Counted from the stretch's first letter, positions 25,825-37,649 are shown. The stretch is DNA of 64,000 nt from Nostoc sp. UHCC 0926 (GCF_028623165.1 NZ_CP117768.1:3348001-3412000), one strand, 5' to 3'. Program-made: numbers and translations. Notes: generated by a model from the sequence alone, not told the origin.

Positions 25825-26496
25825 ATGAGTTGGCTAATTAGTACATTTTTTATTGGAATCTCTGCTGCTTTTGCAACCACCTTTGATGACAATTTATACT
25901 TGACAGCTTTCTTCGGAAAAGTCAATCGCAGCTTTCGTCCTAAGCATATTGTTCTCGGTGAATTTCTGGGATTCACTACCTTAGTATGTGCTAGTCTCCC
26001 TGGTTTCTTCGGCGGTCTGATTATTCCAAGCACTTGGATTGGTTTGCTAGGTTTGCTTCCCATCGCCATTGGTATCAGTAATCTCATCAGTCGAGATGAG
26101 GAAACAGAGACAGTGCAAGCTGTGTCAGTTGACTTAACTCCTGCCAAATCTGGACACCAGAAGAAATCACTATTAGCAACCATCCGCGATCCTCAAACTT
26201 ACCGCGTTTCCGCTGTCACCATTGCCAATGGAGGAAACAACATTGGGATCTATGTACCCTTGTTTGCCAGTAGCAATCTTCCAAGTTTGGGTGTAATTCT
26301 GTGTGCTTGCTATTTCAGTGTTGGGGCGTGGTGCTTACTCTCTTACAACCTGACTCGTAATCCTCTGATGACTCCGGTTTTAACTCGCTATGGTCGAAAA
26401 GTCTTCCCATTTGTCTTAATTTACTTGGGACTCTCTATCTTAATTAAAAGTGAATCATATCGACTTTTACCTAGTCTGGCAATGCTTTCCAATTAG
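25825..26496 (+). CDS. CadD family cadmium-resistance transporter
   Basis: A 223-residue membrane protein with about five to six helices. It carries the signature V-T-I-A-N-G-G-N-N-I-G-I-Y-V-P-L-F-A, which in CadD proteins reads T-I-A-N-G-G-D-N-I-G-I-Y; the Asp is Asn here. T-F-D-D-N at about residues 20-24 in helix 1 is also typical. Family members in Gram-positive bacteria give modest Cd2+ resistance, while many cyanobacterial relatives are uncharacterised, so the ion is uncertain. It has no adjacent ArsR/CadC regulator. The ribosome site before the ATG is poor. Confidence 0.85.
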   Translation: MSWLISTFFIGISAAFATTFDDNLYLTAFFGKVNRSFRPKHIVLGEFLGFTTLVCASLPGFFGGLIIPSTWIGLLGLLPIAIGISNLISRDEETETVQAVSVDLTPAKSGHQKKSLLATIRDPQTYRVSAVTIANGGNNIGIYVPLFASSNLPSLGVILCACYFSVGAWCLLSYNLTRNPLMTPVLTRYGRKVFPFVLIYLGLSILIKSESYRLLPSLAMLSN

Positions 26497-26914
26497 GCAT
26501 GAGGCGATCGCCTACAGTAGGCGCTTTGCGCGATATCTACGACGGGCTATGACGCTCTCTTACGAGACGCTCTTGCTAGCTTGCTTCCCCGTAGGGGTAC
26601 GAAGACTCGCTATCGGCGTCGCACCTAATCTGAAAACTTGTTACCTGGGGATACGATATCTGACAACAAGCTACTACGCATCTATGCAATTAGCTACTGA
26701 AAATTATTGATGGATGCTATGTCCCTCATATAACCGAAAAATCAGCTTATCGTTTCCCATCCCAAAAGATTTTTTAATCACTTGAATTTATCAATTTGAA
26801 TCAGAATAATATTTGATGTTATCAATTAATTTATCTAAAGTGAGAATAAAGCAGATTATTGATGGCTCTTATAAAAGCAAGCTCACCACTACGAATCATC
26901 ATAGGAAGGAACTA
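26497..26914. other. Intergenic region with palindromic repeat fragments
   Basis: Between 26510 and 26640 lie dispersed-repeat pieces (GAGACGCTCTTGC, GCTTCCCCGTAGGGGTACG). The pieces AAGCAAGCTAGCAAGAG and TACGGAGAAGC recur near 57050-57085. The remainder is A+T-rich leader before the pentapeptide-repeat gene. Confidence 0.5.
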
Positions 26915-27550
26915 ATGAATAAACCAAATCCAAAAAAATTAACTCAGTGGATCGTAACAGCAGTATTTCTGGTACTTGTAGCAGGATTTTCTCTGCTTGA
27001 CCAGCAAGCAGTTAAAGCTCAAACACTAACACCATCCATACCTACGGAAAAACTAGGTCCAGTAATGCCTCCGGTTACATCGCCAATGGAGTCTGTAACT
27101 TCCCCGGTAATATCTCCGGTTGTATCCCCAATAGTGTCTGTAGCAGCAAACGTTAGACGTTTATTGCAAACTAATGAATGTGTCGGGTGTGACCTCACTG
27201 GAGCAATGCTTAAGGATGCAAACCTGCAAGCGGCAAACTTGGAGGGTGCTAACTTACAAAATGCAGACTTAGAAAGGGCTAACTTGCAGCAAACAAACTT
27301 ACAAGGGGCTAACTTTCAAGGAGCAGATTTAGGCAAGGTAAACCTTTTGGGAGCAAACCTGTTGGGAGCAAACCTATTTGATGCAGACCTAGAGAAAGCC
27401 AACCTGCTGGGAGCAAACCTACAAGCGGCTAACCTACAGGGCGCAGACTTGGAAAAGACAAATCTTACAAATGCAAACATGCAGGGGGTTAACCTGATGG
27501 GGGTTGATTTGGAAGATGCTATCAGACCCGAAGGATTCACTATTCAGTAA
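26915..27550 (+). CDS. Secreted pentapeptide-repeat protein
   Basis: 211 residues from ATG 26915, which has AAGGAA four bases upstream; longer in-frame starts back to 26813 lack a ribosome site and would bury the signal peptide. The N-terminus M-N-K-P-N-P-K-K-L-T-Q-W-I-V-T-A-V-F-L-V ending in V-K-A-Q is a Sec signal peptide. A Pro/Ser/Thr/Val linker (P-V-I-S-P-V-V-S-P) follows, then about 20 tandem A-(N/D)-L-x-x pentapeptides that fold as a quadrilateral beta-helix. Two Cys in N-E-C-V-G-C-D-L cap the helix start. Pentapeptide proteins are abundant in Nostoc; the function is unknown. Confidence 0.88.
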   Translation: MNKPNPKKLTQWIVTAVFLVLVAGFSLLDQQAVKAQTLTPSIPTEKLGPVMPPVTSPMESVTSPVISPVVSPIVSVAANVRRLLQTNECVGCDLTGAMLKDANLQAANLEGANLQNADLERANLQQTNLQGANFQGADLGKVNLLGANLLGANLFDADLEKANLLGANLQAANLQGADLEKTNLTNANMQGVNLMGVDLEDAIRPEGFTIQ

Positions 27551-27591
27551 TTAAACTGAAGTTCTGCGTGCAAATTTACTAAAAAACCTCA

Positions 27592-27622
27592 AAAGCCTGA
27601 TTCAGTCATGAATACAGGCTTT
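27592..27622. terminator. Hairpin after the pentapeptide gene, probable terminator
   Basis: AAAGCCTG + ATTCA pairs with TGAAT + CAGGCTTT around a GTCA loop with one bulged A. It starts 41 bases after the stop and is followed by ACTTTAATATTT. It can serve the plus-strand gene. Confidence 0.65.
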
Positions 27623-27824
27623 ACTTTAATATTTGAAGGGTCGCGGCGATCGCATATTTGAGCAAACAAATCGTTCATCTATATTGATATACCGTGTAAT
27701 CGCCGATTAAAGCTTAATCACCGTAGTATTGTTCTTGATCAATCTGCCGTATTCCTGAAGTGCCCGCGTTAAAAGATGTTTGCGTGGAAACGATTTCTGG
27801 CAAGATTAGGGCGTCTTGAGGAGA

Positions 27825-28808
27825 TCATATTGAACTAGCAGTCTCCCTAGCAGCTTCTCGCAGCCGCTCTACATCGCGCATCGGTGGTGCACCAAAGAGC
27901 CGCTTGTACTCCCGGTTGAAGTGCGAGGCATCGTCATAACCCACACGGTAGGCAGCACTGGTAGCGTCAAGGTTTTCCCCCAGCATCAGACGGCGAGCCT
28001 CCTGGAGCCGCAGTTGCTTCTGGAACTGCAAGGGACTCATTGCAGTGACAGACTTGAAGTGATGGTGGAAGCCTGAGACACTCATTCCAAAATCTCGTGC
28101 GATGCTTTCAATACGAAGTGGCTCCTTAAAGTCTTTATGAAGTCGCGCGACGGCAAGAGCGATGTGGTGGGTGTAGCCACCCAGAACTACAATATGACGG
28201 AGCCGACTACCTTGCTCTCCCATCAGGAGTCGGTAAATGATTTCCCGTGTGACCAGGGGCATCATAACCCGAGCTTCGGCGGGCGTGTCTAGAAGCCTAA
28301 CGAGCCGGACTACGGCATCCAGCAGAGGTACATCTAATGAACTCACGTCTATCGCTTTTACATTGGCACGGCTTTGTGCTGAGGGATAGCCTGCCTCGAC
28401 CATGACTGAACCGACAAGGGTGGGGTCGAGATCGAGGCGAAGACTAAGGTACGGTTGCGCCTTGGACGCTTCCAGAATTTGGCTGACAATCGGCAGTTCA
28501 ACTGTAGCAAGCAGATAATGCATTGGGTCGTACTGATAGCGATCGTTGCCCAGAAAAACTTCTTTGCTGCCCTGAGCGATCGCACAAAAGGCAGGGATAG
28601 AGACACCATGAACGCATTCCGAAGGCGAGGAGGAGCGGTTGAAGTGCAATCCTTTGTGCGGCTCAATCGTCCCATCCTGACGAATCGCCTGTGCAATCCG
28701 CTCAGTCAGTTCGTCTCTGTTGGCTTGCGCTCTGTCTACCTCGCGCTTTGCCTGTGGGTCGTTCATTAAAGCGATATCGGACTTTTCACTCGTTTTGGCA
28801 GCGTTCAT
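27825..28808 (-). CDS. AraC family regulator with AraC_N (YqhC-like) sensor domain
   Basis: From ATG 28808 (M-N-A-A-K-T-S-E-K-S-D) the protein is 327 residues; the frame extends to a TTG at 28832, and an ATG at 28766 is also possible. Residues 40-200 match the AraC_N domain of the YqhC type (G-L-H-F-N-R-S-S-S-P-S-E-C-V-H-G-V-S-I-P, A-F-C-A-I-A-Q-G-S-K). The C-terminal 100 residues hold two helix-turn-helix motifs (S-I-A-R-D-F-G-M-S-V-S-G-F-H-H-H-F-K and A-A-Y-R-V-G-Y-D-D-A-S-H-F-N-R-E-Y-K). YqhC in E. coli responds to aldehydes through a Cys and induces the reductases YqhD and DkgA. This gene is divergent from a cupin/ADH/AKR set, a matching arrangement. Confidence 0.88.
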   Translation of the reverse strand: MNAAKTSEKSDIALMNDPQAKREVDRAQANRDELTERIAQAIRQDGTIEPHKGLHFNRSSSPSECVHGVSIPAFCAIAQGSKEVFLGNDRYQYDPMHYLLATVELPIVSQILEASKAQPYLSLRLDLDPTLVGSVMVEAGYPSAQSRANVKAIDVSSLDVPLLDAVVRLVRLLDTPAEARVMMPLVTREIIYRLLMGEQGSRLRHIVVLGGYTHHIALAVARLHKDFKEPLRIESIARDFGMSVSGFHHHFKSVTAMSPLQFQKQLRLQEARRLMLGENLDATSAAYRVGYDDASHFNREYKRLFGAPPMRDVERLREAARETASSI

Positions 28809-29017
28809 TTCTAAGTTTGCAGGATTGTACAACGATCTTAGACGATCGTCCTATTACTTACCCTTGAGGATTCTTACAATGAAGCTAAAGCAACGAAAAA
28901 TGATTTCGACTTCTTGTAAGCATTCTAGATTTTTATTTAAGAGAAAACTTAGTTTTGATTAGGCAAGAAACTTGCCTGCTAGCCACCGAAATGGCATCAA
29001 GTGAAGGAATTAAGGAA

Positions 29018-29428
29018 ATGGATATCAAAAGAAGTGGCTCACAGCCTTCCGCCAAAGGACCGGCTGAGTATTTTACTGGCACTGTCCGCATTGACCCCCT
29101 GTTCGAGGCACACGATCCAGCACGCACGTCTGGTGCCAGTGTCACGTTCGAGCCTGGTGCTCGGACAGCATGGCATACCCACCCGTTGGGACAAACCCTG
29201 ATCGTGACAGCTGGCTGTGGTCTCGTACAACGCTGGGGCGGCTCGATCGAGCAAATTCGACCGGGGGACACAATCTGGATCTCGCCGGGTGAGAAGCATT
29301 GGCACGGTGCTACAGCAACCACGTCCATGACGCACATCGCCATTCAGGAATGGCTTGATGGTAAGCCTGTGGACTGGATGGAAAAGGTCAGCGACGAACA
29401 ATACCAGACGCCAAAAGTAGACAAATAG
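29018..29428 (+). CDS. Small cupin protein
   Basis: 136 residues from ATG 29018, chosen because GAAGGA lies nine bases upstream; earlier in-frame starts have no such site. One cupin barrel: [14 protein letters not shown] (motif 1 with two His), and P-G-E-K-H-W-H-G-A (motif 2 with His). The metal ligands are therefore present. Close relatives are annotated as cupins or as (R)-mandelonitrile-lyase-like; the substrate is unknown. It heads a same-strand series with ADH twelve bases downstream, divergent from the AraC_N regulator. Confidence 0.85.
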   Translation: MDIKRSGSQPSAKGPAEYFTGTVRIDPLFEAHDPARTSGASVTFEPGARTAWHTHPLGQTLIVTAGCGLVQRWGGSIEQIRPGDTIWISPGEKHWHGATATTSMTHIAIQEWLDGKPVDWMEKVSDEQYQTPKVDK

Positions 29429-29440
29429 GAGCATCAATTT

Positions 29441-30499
29441 ATGTACAACACAAAAGCTTATTCCGCAACCAGTGCAACATCACCCCTGTCCTCTACCAAG
29501 ATCGAGCGTCGCGATCCAACCGAACACGACGTGCAGATCGAAATCCTCTTCTGCGGCATCTGCCACTCCGACCTCCATTCGGTGCGTAACGAGTGGAGCA
29601 GCATCATGTCCACAGTCTACCCGATTGTCCCCGGTCATGAGATTGTCGGCCGCGTCACCAAGGTCGGCTCGGCAGTTACCAAGTACAAGCCCGGCGATCT
29701 CGCCGCGATCGGTTGCCTGGTCGATTCAGATGGTACCTGCCCGAACTGCAAAGCTGGGCTTGAGAATTTCTGCCCGAACCAGATCCTCACTTTCGGCTCC
29801 CCGGACAAGCACCTTGGAGGTGTTACATACGGTGGCTACTCCGATAGCGTCGTCGTCGATGAACGCTTCGTTTTGCGCGTTCCCTCCAACCTCGATCTCG
29901 CTGGAGCCGCGCCACTCCTCTGCGCCGGGATTACAACCTATTCGCCCCTGCGCCACTGGGGTGTCACCAAGGGCAAGAAAGTTGGTGTGGTCGGTCTTGG
30001 TGGACTGGGCCACATGGGCGTGAAGTTCGCCCGTGCGTTCGGTGCCCACGTCGTCGTCTTCACCACCTCGCCCAACAAGACCGAAGACGCCATCCGCCTC
30101 GGTGCTGACGAAGTTGTTGTCTCCCGCAACACCGACGAAATGCAGAAACACGCTGGCAGCTTCGATTTCATCCTCGACACCGTCTCCGCCAAACACGACA
30201 TTAACGCCTATCTCAACCTGCTCCGCCTCGATGGCAACATTACCCTTGTTGGCGCTTCCCCGAACCCCCTGGAAATCTCGGCATTCAGCCTGATCATGGG
30301 CCGCCGCAGTCTCTCCGGCTCAAACATCGGTGGCATCGCCGAAACCCAGGAGATGCTAGACTTTTGTGGCAAGCACAACATCACCGCCGATGTCGAAGTC
30401 ATCCCCATCCAGAAGGTCAACGAAGCCTACGAGCGACTGCTCAAGTCCGATGTGAAGTACCGCTTCTGTATCGATATGGCATCCCTTAAATCTGCATAA
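29441..30499 (+). CDS. Zinc-dependent NADP alcohol dehydrogenase (YahK/cinnamyl-alcohol type)
   Basis: 352 residues. Catalytic zinc ligands occur in C-G-I-C-H-S-D-L-H and G-H-E-I-V-G, and the structural zinc site in C-P-N-C-K-A-G-L-E-N-F-C. The cofactor loop is G-L-G-G-L-G-H-M-G. This pattern is that of broad-specificity aldehyde reductases such as YahK and yeast Adh6. Base use differs from most of the window: two sampled 60-base lines (30001 and 30181) have 65% and 55% G+C, with many C-ending codons, which points to transfer from a G+C-richer source. It lies between the cupin and the aldo-keto reductase and probably shares their transcript. Confidence 0.93.
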   Translation: MYNTKAYSATSATSPLSSTKIERRDPTEHDVQIEILFCGICHSDLHSVRNEWSSIMSTVYPIVPGHEIVGRVTKVGSAVTKYKPGDLAAIGCLVDSDGTCPNCKAGLENFCPNQILTFGSPDKHLGGVTYGGYSDSVVVDERFVLRVPSNLDLAGAAPLLCAGITTYSPLRHWGVTKGKKVGVVGLGGLGHMGVKFARAFGAHVVVFTTSPNKTEDAIRLGADEVVVSRNTDEMQKHAGSFDFILDTVSAKHDINAYLNLLRLDGNITLVGASPNPLEISAFSLIMGRRSLSGSNIGGIAETQEMLDFCGKHNITADVEVIPIQKVNEAYERLLKSDVKYRFCIDMASLKSA

Positions 30500-31510
<1,011 letters not shown>

Positions 31511-31556
31511 ACGGAATCGCCGACCATAGAATTTTAACCCAAATAAGGAGGTGCGG

Positions 31557-32345
31557 ATGACAAAAACACAGCAGAAGGACTCTGTAAGGATAAGTGAAGC
31601 GGCACATAAAAACCATGAAGAACTGTTTCCAAACCACAAATCGACCTTGAAAGAAACCGACCCTGAACTGATCGAAGTCTTTGACAACTTCGCCTTTGAC
31701 GAAGTAATTGCTGAGAGCAAGCTGGATACAAAGACAAGAGTCGTGCTGATTCTGGCATCTATCATCGGCAGCCAGGCAGTCAGCGAATACAGGGTTATGG
31801 TGGGTGCTGCGCTCAATGTCGGCGTTACGCCGATTGAAATCAAAGAGATCCTGTATCAGTCAGTACCTTACGTGGGTATGGCGAAAGCATTTGACTTCGT
31901 TCATGTCACTAATGAAGTGATGTCCAGCAGGGGCATTCAATTACCTTTGGAAGGGCAATCGACCACTAACCCGGAAACACGCTACGACAAAGGGCTGGCA
32001 ATCCAGAAAGCGGTGTTCGGCGAGACGATCGATCAAATGTATGAGCGATCGCCCAAAGACCAGCTACACATTCAAAGGTTTCTGTCTGCCAATTGCTTTG
32101 GCGATTATTACACCCGCAATGGCGTAGACATCAAAGTAAGGGAGATGATCACAGTGTCTATCCTCATTGCTCTGGGCGGGGTTGAATCACAGATAAAGGG
32201 GCATATTCAAGGCAACCTGAATGTCGGAAACGGCAAAGACATCCTGCTGGATCTAATTACACAATTGTTGCCTTGGGTGGGATATCCCCGAACACTGAAT
32301 GCTTTGCAATGCTTGAATGAAGTCGTGAATAAACCCAACTCTTAA
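31557..32345 (+). CDS. Carboxymuconolactone decarboxylase-family protein, two tandem domains
   Basis: The start ATG 31557 follows AGGAGG by five bases, a near-perfect ribosome site; the in-frame GTG at 31551 lies inside that region. The 262-residue protein has two all-helical AhpD-like domains: the first around T-R-V-V-L-I-L-A-S-I-I-G-S-Q-A-V-S-E-Y, the second around R-E-M-I-T-V-S-I-L-I-A-L-G-G-V-E-S-Q. The C-x-x-C of AhpD peroxidases is absent, so a thiol peroxidase role is unlikely; decarboxylase or unknown function remains. It lies within the accessory oxidoreductase set, 46 bases after the AKR. Confidence 0.85.
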   Translation: MTKTQQKDSVRISEAAHKNHEELFPNHKSTLKETDPELIEVFDNFAFDEVIAESKLDTKTRVVLILASIIGSQAVSEYRVMVGAALNVGVTPIEIKEILYQSVPYVGMAKAFDFVHVTNEVMSSRGIQLPLEGQSTTNPETRYDKGLAIQKAVFGETIDQMYERSPKDQLHIQRFLSANCFGDYYTRNGVDIKVREMITVSILIALGGVESQIKGHIQGNLNVGNGKDILLDLITQLLPWVGYPRTLNALQCLNEVVNKPNS

Positions 32346-32376
32346 TGACGTTACTCCTCTGTTCAACACCGGCTTC

Positions 32377-33996
32377 ATGCAAGACATCTTCATTCAATAT
32401 ATTTTCCTGATCTTGATCATTCTCGGATTGGTCATGATTGCGAATAAGCTGCGACTGGCTTATCCGATCGTGCTTGTACTGGGCGGACTCGCGCTGAGTT
32501 TCATCGCTCCGTTTTCAAATATCACCATTAACCCAGAGCTAGTTTTCCTGATCTTTCTTCCACCCTTGCTGTATGAAGCGGCGTGGCAAGTCTCGTGGAA
32601 AGAATTCTGGAAATGGCGAGGGCTAATCATCGGGTTTGCTTTTGGGATCGTCATCTTAACGTCATGCGTAATTGCAGTGGTCTCCAGTGCGCTCATTCCC
32701 GGTTTTACTCTAGCGATGGGCTTTCTGTTGGGTGGCATTATCTCACCGCCTGATGCCGTTTCTGCGACGACGATCATGCGGGGGGTCAACGTGCCGAAAT
32801 CCCTGGTCAGTCTGATTGAAGGCGAAAGCTTGCTTAACGATGCCTCGTCGCTGATTGTGTTTCGTTTCGCATTGGCGGCAGTTCTCACCGGACAGTTTCA
32901 ATTTCAAGCAGCAGCCGTCAACTTCGTTTTCGTGATTTTAACGGGAATAGCGATCGGTCTTGTTGTGGGATTGATTTTCTATGGCATTCATCGTTTATTA
33001 CCTACAACGTCCAGCATCGAAATTGTCCTAACCCTGGTTACGCCTTACTGTATGTATTATGCTGCTGAACACTTTCACTGTTCAGGCGTGCTAGCGGTCG
33101 TTAGTGGTGGATTGCTCTTATCCAGCAAGCGCGATCGTTTTCTGAGTTACCAAAGCCGCATTGAAAGCGTAAATGTATGGGCGAATCTGGTCTTTGTCTT
33201 GAACGGGCTGATTTTTTTGCTCATCGGACTCGAATTGCCGTTTGTCGTCCGGCAGCTTGGAAACATTAGTTTAGGCAGTGCCGTTGGGTATGGATTAATC
33301 ATCGCGATCGTGCTGATCGGAACAAGGCTGCTTTGCACACTAGGAACTTCTGTTTTGATGAGAGTCATGAGCCGCTTTATCACGGTGTCAGACCCGAATC
33401 CAGGATGGAGAGGCCCGCTGATTTTCGGTTGGGTGGGAATGCGCGGTGTGGTATCGCTGGCATCCGCACTTTCCGTCCCACTCCTCACTCAAGCCGGACA
33501 GCCATTTCCCTACCGTGAGCTAATTCTCTTCATCACGTTTATCGTCATTCTCATCACCCTAGTTTTTCAAGGGTTAACGCTTCCCTGGCTGATCCGCACA
33601 GTAAACCTCAGAGATAGGTTCACGCTCATTCCTGAGCAAAAGCAGGAGATCATTATTCAAAAGAAATTAGCGCAGGCTTCGCTTCAATTCCTAGAAGAAA
33701 AATACAGTGGCGAGCGTGCGCGAAACGAACATCTGGATAATCTGTTCTCCAAGCTCGAAATTAATCTGAAGTTTTTCGATCGCCAACTTGAAGAATCAAA
33801 CTTTGCTTGGCAAAACTCATTAAAAGGCTATCAATCGATTTACCTGGAAGTGCTGGAGCGACGACGAGATTTACTGAACAAAATGAATCGCCGTGCCGAG
33901 TTTGATGAAGCGTTGCTCAGGAAGTATCTTTTATTGACCGACGTGGAAGAATTCAGAGTCCGGGAGATAGGTGCACAAGAATCCGGCACCGAGTGA
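32377..33996 (+). CDS. CPA1-family Na+/H+ antiporter (NhaP/YjcE type)
   Basis: 539 residues with about twelve membrane helices over the first 410 and a charged, probably coiled-coil cytoplasmic tail of about 120. Core motifs: F-L-P-P-L-L-Y-E-A-A-W, I-S-P-P-D-A-V-S-A-T-T-I and E-G-E-S-L-L-N-D-A-S-S-L, the last containing the N-D pair of the ion site. Such carriers exchange Na+ or K+ for protons and help in salt or alkaline stress. The gap to the preceding gene is 31 bases. G+C in a sampled line (33181) is about 48%, intermediate between the ADH and the window's core genes. Confidence 0.92.
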   Translation: MQDIFIQYIFLILIILGLVMIANKLRLAYPIVLVLGGLALSFIAPFSNITINPELVFLIFLPPLLYEAAWQVSWKEFWKWRGLIIGFAFGIVILTSCVIAVVSSALIPGFTLAMGFLLGGIISPPDAVSATTIMRGVNVPKSLVSLIEGESLLNDASSLIVFRFALAAVLTGQFQFQAAAVNFVFVILTGIAIGLVVGLIFYGIHRLLPTTSSIEIVLTLVTPYCMYYAAEHFHCSGVLAVVSGGLLLSSKRDRFLSYQSRIESVNVWANLVFVLNGLIFLLIGLELPFVVRQLGNISLGSAVGYGLIIAIVLIGTRLLCTLGTSVLMRVMSRFITVSDPNPGWRGPLIFGWVGMRGVVSLASALSVPLLTQAGQPFPYRELILFITFIVILITLVFQGLTLPWLIRTVNLRDRFTLIPEQKQEIIIQKKLAQASLQFLEEKYSGERARNEHLDNLFSKLEINLKFFDRQLEESNFAWQNSLKGYQSIYLEVLERRRDLLNKMNRRAEFDEALLRKYLLLTDVEEFRVREIGAQESGTE

Positions 33997-34016
33997 GAGG
34001 AAACGATCAACGGTAA

Positions 34017-35057
<1,041 letters not shown>

Positions 35058-35195
35058 ACGGCAAAAAATGTTTTCTCTGGTTGCATTTCGTAGCTCACTA
35101 AGCAAGGCAACCGAGAGAAGACCAAGTGAAGGCTCTGTGTAATCGCATTCCTCTCAAGTGCTTTTCACTCGGAGTCTGATAACCCACAACTTGGG

Positions 35196-37649
35196 TTAAT
35201 AATTGTCGGACCTGGCGATCGCAACAATAGTAGATAAAGGCACTTCGGCAAAATACTGTTGCTGAAATTGTTCTTCTCGGACAGCGGCTAAAAATCGTGC
35301 CATTGCTGCATCAGCAAAGCTTTCTGCACTATCGGTTGGATGCCAGCTAATTTGTAAATAAGGGTCTTGTCCTTTGACTGTGAACCCTAAAGATTTTAAA
35401 GCTTTGATTCCTACAAGTAAGGTTTGGTTGCTGATGCCGATTTTCTCTAAAAGTTGGGCGCGGGTAACTAGTTGATTTGTGCGACTGAGATATTTGGCAA
35501 TTCCTACAAGAGTCAGCCAAATTTGATTGGGTGGTTGGTGGTTGGGTTTAGACCAAGCGATCGCTAATTGTTGCTGATTGTCAAGCACAGATGTAGAGCG
35601 GCTTGTTATTAGACATCGCCGCAACCATGTGCGTAAATTATCCCAATTAGTGGGACAATCTTCGATAATCAGTGCTGTTAGCGGTAGCAGGGCGTTTAGC
35701 CCGTCCTGAGTCCTGATTCCTGAGTGTTCCTGATTCCGTAAGTCTAAGATGAGTGGTGTTAGCGATAGCGGGGCGTTTAGCCCATTCCGAGCATTGAGTG
35801 CTGAGTTAACACTGGGACGCACGGCAATTAATCTGATTTCATAACGTTTTTTGAAGGTGTTGTAGTCCAGTTCGGCTATGCAATCACACCTTCCTACAGG
35901 TAATTCATCTTTGTAGTGTCCCCACCATATACCAGGAAAAGCACTTCTGCTGGAATCATCCCGAATGTCAAACTCAGCTTTAATGTACTGTACCTTTTTC
36001 CCTTGCCAATCCTGCTGATTGCGATGCCAAGAATTTTCAACCCAGCAGTTTTGAATTAGCAATTTCGGAACAGGGTTGCCCATTCCACAAGGTTCTAGCA
36101 GTTTCAGTTCCAAAAATAACTCTTTCCCCAAGTCTGCTACTGTTACCGTCAAGTCTGCTTGCACTGTAGGCGTTAGGGTTGTACTACCTAAAGATTGCCG
36201 CAACTGCTGATTAATCGCTGCTGTAAATAAAGGAATATTCTCCACTAATAAACTCAAACCTGCTGCAAAGGGATGTCCCCCAAAACGATGTAACAAATGT
36301 GCTTGGTCTTTCACCAGTTGGTATAAATCGACGGAATTCACCGAACGGGCAGAACCACGGGCTAATGCGAGTGCTGAGTTTTGAGTTCTGAATTCTGAGT
36401 TAGAAGATAAAGGAGTAATTTCTCCCCCTGCTTCCCCTGCTCCTTCTGTACTTAATAAAATAGTCGGGCGACTAGTTTCTTGTGCTATCTGTCCAGCAAC
36501 TAAACCCAATACACCTGCGGGCCATTGAGCATCTTCTAGGACTATGACGCTGGTGGTTGATAAGTCTAATTGAGTGAGCTTTTGTGCTACTTGCGCTTGC
36601 ACATCTTTTTGTAAAGATTTGCGACGGGCATTTGCGAGTTCTGTAACTTCGGCTAGTTCGTTACAACGTTTGGCATCACGACTAGTTAATAATTCAACGC
36701 AAAAACTGGCATCACCTTGGATGCGGCTGACGGCGTTAATTCTTGGCCCCAAACCAAAGGAAATATCTGTGGGGCGATCGCCACTTTTCTGACACAATTC
36801 TAATAATCGTCCCACCCCCGGACGCCGACGCGCTGTAGCTGGCTGTTGAAAATCTGCTTGCAGTCGTTGAATTCCCATCTGTGCCAAATAGCGACAATCT
36901 CCACTTAACTGCACTAAGTCGGCAATTAATCCTACTGCTACTAAATCTAATAAATCCTCTAAGGGATGTTTTGCAATATTAGGCAGAGTTTGATATAGTG
37001 CTTCCACCAACTTATAAGCTACCGCTACCCCAGAAAGATTAAACAGCTGATGTTCCCTTGGCAAATAACGGGGATTGATAATTGCTGCGACGGGTGGGCG
37101 TTCGGCTGGTAAGGTGTGATGGTCTGTAACTATTACATCTATACCTAGTTGTTTGGCATAGATAATTTCCTCAATGTTTGTGCTACCTGTGTCGCAAGTA
37201 ACAATTAATTTGCAACCTTGTTTTGCTAAGTTATCAATCCCTTGATTATTAAGTCCGTGGGATTCTTTCAGGCGATTGGGAATGTAGTAAATTAACTGAG
37301 TATTTTGTTTAAAAAACTCCCCCAATCCATCCCAAAGTACAGATGTGGCGGTAATACCATCAGCATCGAAGTCTCCCCAGATGGCAATTTTTTCTCTGGC
37401 GTTATATGCTTGTTGCAACCGGGCGATCGCTAAGTGCATTTCTTGCCCAAACTCAAAGGGACTCGCTGGTTGATAAGCTTTATGGTTGATAAAAGCTGTT
37501 AATTGTTGATCATCTTTAATTCCCCGTTGCCACAACAATTGTGCTGCATATATTCCACTTGATGCAGGTGTATGGTGTTTCACCGCTTGGATGAACCACT
37601 CCGGGGGTTGTTCGGTTGCTACTATAGTCCACTGCTGTTGTTCTGGCAT
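35196..37649 (-). CDS. recJ: Single-stranded-DNA-specific exonuclease RecJ, with in-frame repeat insertions
   Basis: 817 residues; RecJ degrades single-stranded DNA 5'-3' in recombination and mismatch repair. The DHH phosphoesterase motifs are present: G-D-F-D-A-D-G near residue 90 and V-T-D-H-H (D176-H178), with the DHHA1 domain containing G-G-H-P-F-A-A-G. Two stretches are foreign to the family. About residues 400-430 encode S-N-S-E-F-R-T-Q-N-S-A-L, derived from intergenic repeats of the CTGAGTTC kind. About residues 607-660 contain a 27-residue tandem repeat starting G-L-N-A-P-L-S-L-T-P. Both keep the frame. A long C-terminal extension (about 660-817) is winged-helix-like, as in other cyanobacterial RecJ proteins. 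Confidence 0.92.
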   Translation of the reverse strand: MPEQQQWTIVATEQPPEWFIQAVKHHTPASSGIYAAQLLWQRGIKDDQQLTAFINHKAYQPASPFEFGQEMHLAIARLQQAYNAREKIAIWGDFDADGITATSVLWDGLGEFFKQNTQLIYYIPNRLKESHGLNNQGIDNLAKQGCKLIVTCDTGSTNIEEIIYAKQLGIDVIVTDHHTLPAERPPVAAIINPRYLPREHQLFNLSGVAVAYKLVEALYQTLPNIAKHPLEDLLDLVAVGLIADLVQLSGDCRYLAQMGIQRLQADFQQPATARRRPGVGRLLELCQKSGDRPTDISFGLGPRINAVSRIQGDASFCVELLTSRDAKRCNELAEVTELANARRKSLQKDVQAQVAQKLTQLDLSTTSVIVLEDAQWPAGVLGLVAGQIAQETSRPTILLSTEGAGEAGGEITPLSSNSEFRTQNSALALARGSARSVNSVDLYQLVKDQAHLLHRFGGHPFAAGLSLLVENIPLFTAAINQQLRQSLGSTTLTPTVQADLTVTVADLGKELFLELKLLEPCGMGNPVPKLLIQNCWVENSWHRNQQDWQGKKVQYIKAEFDIRDDSSRSAFPGIWWGHYKDELPVGRCDCIAELDYNTFKKRYEIRLIAVRPSVNSALNARNGLNAPLSLTPLILDLRNQEHSGIRTQDGLNALLPLTALIIEDCPTNWDNLRTWLRRCLITSRSTSVLDNQQQLAIAWSKPNHQPPNQIWLTLVGIAKYLSRTNQLVTRAQLLEKIGISNQTLLVGIKALKSLGFTVKGQDPYLQISWHPTDSAESFADAAMARFLAAVREEQFQQQYFAEVPLSTIVAIARSDNY

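Noticed and set aside
28933..30201. Several long frames opposite or offset to the cupin and ADH genes
   Set aside because: High G+C suppresses stop codons; these frames lack family motifs while the genes on the other frame are certain.
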